A DNA stretch of 54,183 bases from positions 1-54,183 of the forward strand of contig CALIIC010000102.1 of assembly GCA_938020445.1 (NCBI GenBank), written 5' to 3'. The notes under the pieces were generated by a model. That model made no database searches. It was not told where the DNA came from and saw only the letters and a list, made by a program, of their open reading frames with translations. Below are positions 53,283 to 54,183 of this stretch, in pieces. The stretch's first letter is position 1, and every line of letters starts with the position of its first letter. The translations under genes were made by a program, and so were the position numbers. Source of the DNA: an uncultured Flavobacteriaceae bacterium (GTDB lineage: Bacteria > Bacteroidota > Bacteroidia > Flavobacteriales > Flavobacteriaceae).

Positions 53283-54183
53283 CTAAAACCCAAAACCAAT
53301 TCCAAAAGTAAATCGTATGCCATCATCACTGGCGAAAAAGGCCGTTCGAATAGAAGCTACATTGGCCGCATTTAAAAAGACGCCGCCGCCATACGAAGTA
53401 TGCCATTGATCGGAGTCCTCATTTGGCTGCCATACCCTTCCATAATCAAAGCCTCCATAAAGGCCGATTGCCGTTGGTAGTATTCCCGTATTCAAGCGTC
53501 CTATATTATAGCGTATATCAGTATTTTGATAGTACGCTTTTTTTCCGGTAAATCGTTGATTTCGAAAACCTCGAAGACCATCTATCCCGCCAATACTGGC
53601 CGCTTGGTAAAACTCGTATCCATCGCCGATCGTAAAGTGGGCCTTCAACTTTGTAGCAAAAACCAAGCGCCCGTTCGGAACCAATTTATGATCAACTGAA
53701 AGGGAGGGAACAATGTACCCAAAAGTTCTCCCTCCGATATCGAGATTGCTCGTATATCCTACATTTAACGAGCTGGCCATCCCCATCGTCGGGAACGCAA
53801 TATTGTCGCGGTTCTCATAGGTATAGGTAGCGTCAGCACCAATAAAATTATTGCTTGTCTCCGCTCCGTTCTCTTGGTAGAAAGTGTTAATGAACCTATC
53901 TTCGGTTTCTTCTACTTCTATTGCTTCATAGGAAACCCCCACTCTTAGTTTTGACCCTAGATCTCCGCGCCACACAAAAGCCGGGGAAAAAGAGAGCGTT
54001 TGTAACTTTACCCGGTTATAGTCAAGCTCCAAATCATCATCCAGATTTACGGTTTCGTTCCCAAAGTCAAAAAAGTTAATCGAGAAGTTTGGACTCGTAA
54101 ACTTTGCTGCCAATTCCAGGTTCGTATTTCCCCAGAAATTGGCAAACTCCCCTTTGTAACCAAATTCGAAACCAGTTGTTGCA
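53283..54183 (-). CDS. Omp85/BamA-type surface-antigen barrel protein (5' partial)
   Basis: The frame stays open to the right edge, so only the C-terminal ~300 residues are seen. They form the Omp85 (bacterial surface antigen) barrel: strand pairs through FVWRGDLGSKLRVGVSYE, the region IGGIDGLRGFRNQRFTGKKA with the conserved loop-6 type R-G-F, YGGFDYGRVW and the C-terminal strand IRFTFGIGFGF ending in Phe. In flavobacteria such barrels occur as BamA/TamA-like proteins or fused to an N-terminal metallophosphoesterase; the missing part decides. An outer-membrane protein or lipid transport role is inferred from the family. Confidence 0.8.
   Translation of the reverse strand, partial: ATTGFEFGYKGEFANFWGNTNLELAAKFTSPNFSINFFDFGNETVNLDDDLELDYNRVKLQTLSFSPAFVWRGDLGSKLRVGVSYEAIEVEETEDRFINTFYQENGAETSNNFIGADATYTYENRDNIAFPTMGMASSLNVGYTSNLDIGGRTFGYIVPSLSVDHKLVPNGRLVFATKLKAHFTIGDGYEFYQAASIGGIDGLRGFRNQRFTGKKAYYQNTDIRYNIGRLNTGILPTAIGLYGGFDYGRVWQPNEDSDQWHTSYGGGVFLNAANVASIRTAFFASDDGIRFTFGIGFGF

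Noticed and set aside
1..54183. tRNA, rRNA, riboswitch, insertion sequence or prophage genes
   Set aside because: No transposase, integrase or structural-RNA signature was noticed in the spacers; a covariance-model search would be needed to exclude small RNAs fully.

Overview
The window is chromosomal DNA of a Bacteroidota bacterium, most likely a marine member of the Flavobacteriaceae. The evidence is SusC/SusD pairs, type IX secretion (T9SS) sorting domains, a PorP/SprF gene, a mevalonate-pathway cluster, many lipoproteins, weak Shine-Dalgarno signals and A/T-rich leaders. No rRNA, tRNA, CRISPR array, transposon or prophage gene was seen. Both window ends cut through genes.

Layout. (1) 2-4997: the 3' part of a large T9SS-exported adhesin-like protein (leucine-rich repeats, Ig-like domain, eight ~101-residue repeats, type B sorting domain) with its PorP/SprF partner. 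(2) 5053-14005: housekeeping genes: a pseudouridine synthase; an isoprenoid block (UbiA-type prenyltransferase, GHMP/mevalonate kinase, diphosphomevalonate decarboxylase) with a nitrilase-family gene; TspO; DUF1697; a flavoprotein; a glycerophosphodiesterase lipoprotein; a small membrane protein. (3) 14054-32902: a starch/maltodextrin utilisation locus. The leftward arm encodes a GH13 lipoprotein, GH65 maltose phosphorylase, beta-phosphoglucomutase and a LacI regulator. The rightward arm encodes SusC, SusD (interrupted by an in-frame TAA), SusE, a T9SS-exported multidomain GH13 amylase, a small lipoprotein and a SusA-like GH13 enzyme. (4) 32917-39059: a second LacI paralogue and a second SusC/SusD pair with no carbohydrate-active enzyme beside it. 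(5) 39237-52265: a very tightly packed six-gene unit with three ~1,100-residue FG-GAP/VCBS lipoproteins carrying a central ASPIC/UnbV-like domain, a vanadium-dependent haloperoxidase lipoprotein with all vanadate ligands, a membrane-anchored GyrI-like protein and a propeller-like lipoprotein. (6) 52286-54183: two outer-membrane beta-barrel genes on the minus strand, the second cut by the window end.

How it works together. In region 3, surface amylases would cut alpha-glucan, SusC/D/E would bind and import oligosaccharides, periplasmic GH13 enzymes would trim them, and maltose phosphorylase plus beta-phosphoglucomutase would pass glucose units to glycolysis. No inner-membrane maltose carrier is present. 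Regions 4 and 5 are the least explained part: a LacI-controlled, CAZyme-free SusCD pair followed by a surface haloperoxidase/FG-GAP operon. I consider this the best candidate for an uncharacterised system, with the nonsense codon in the first susD as the other main surprise.
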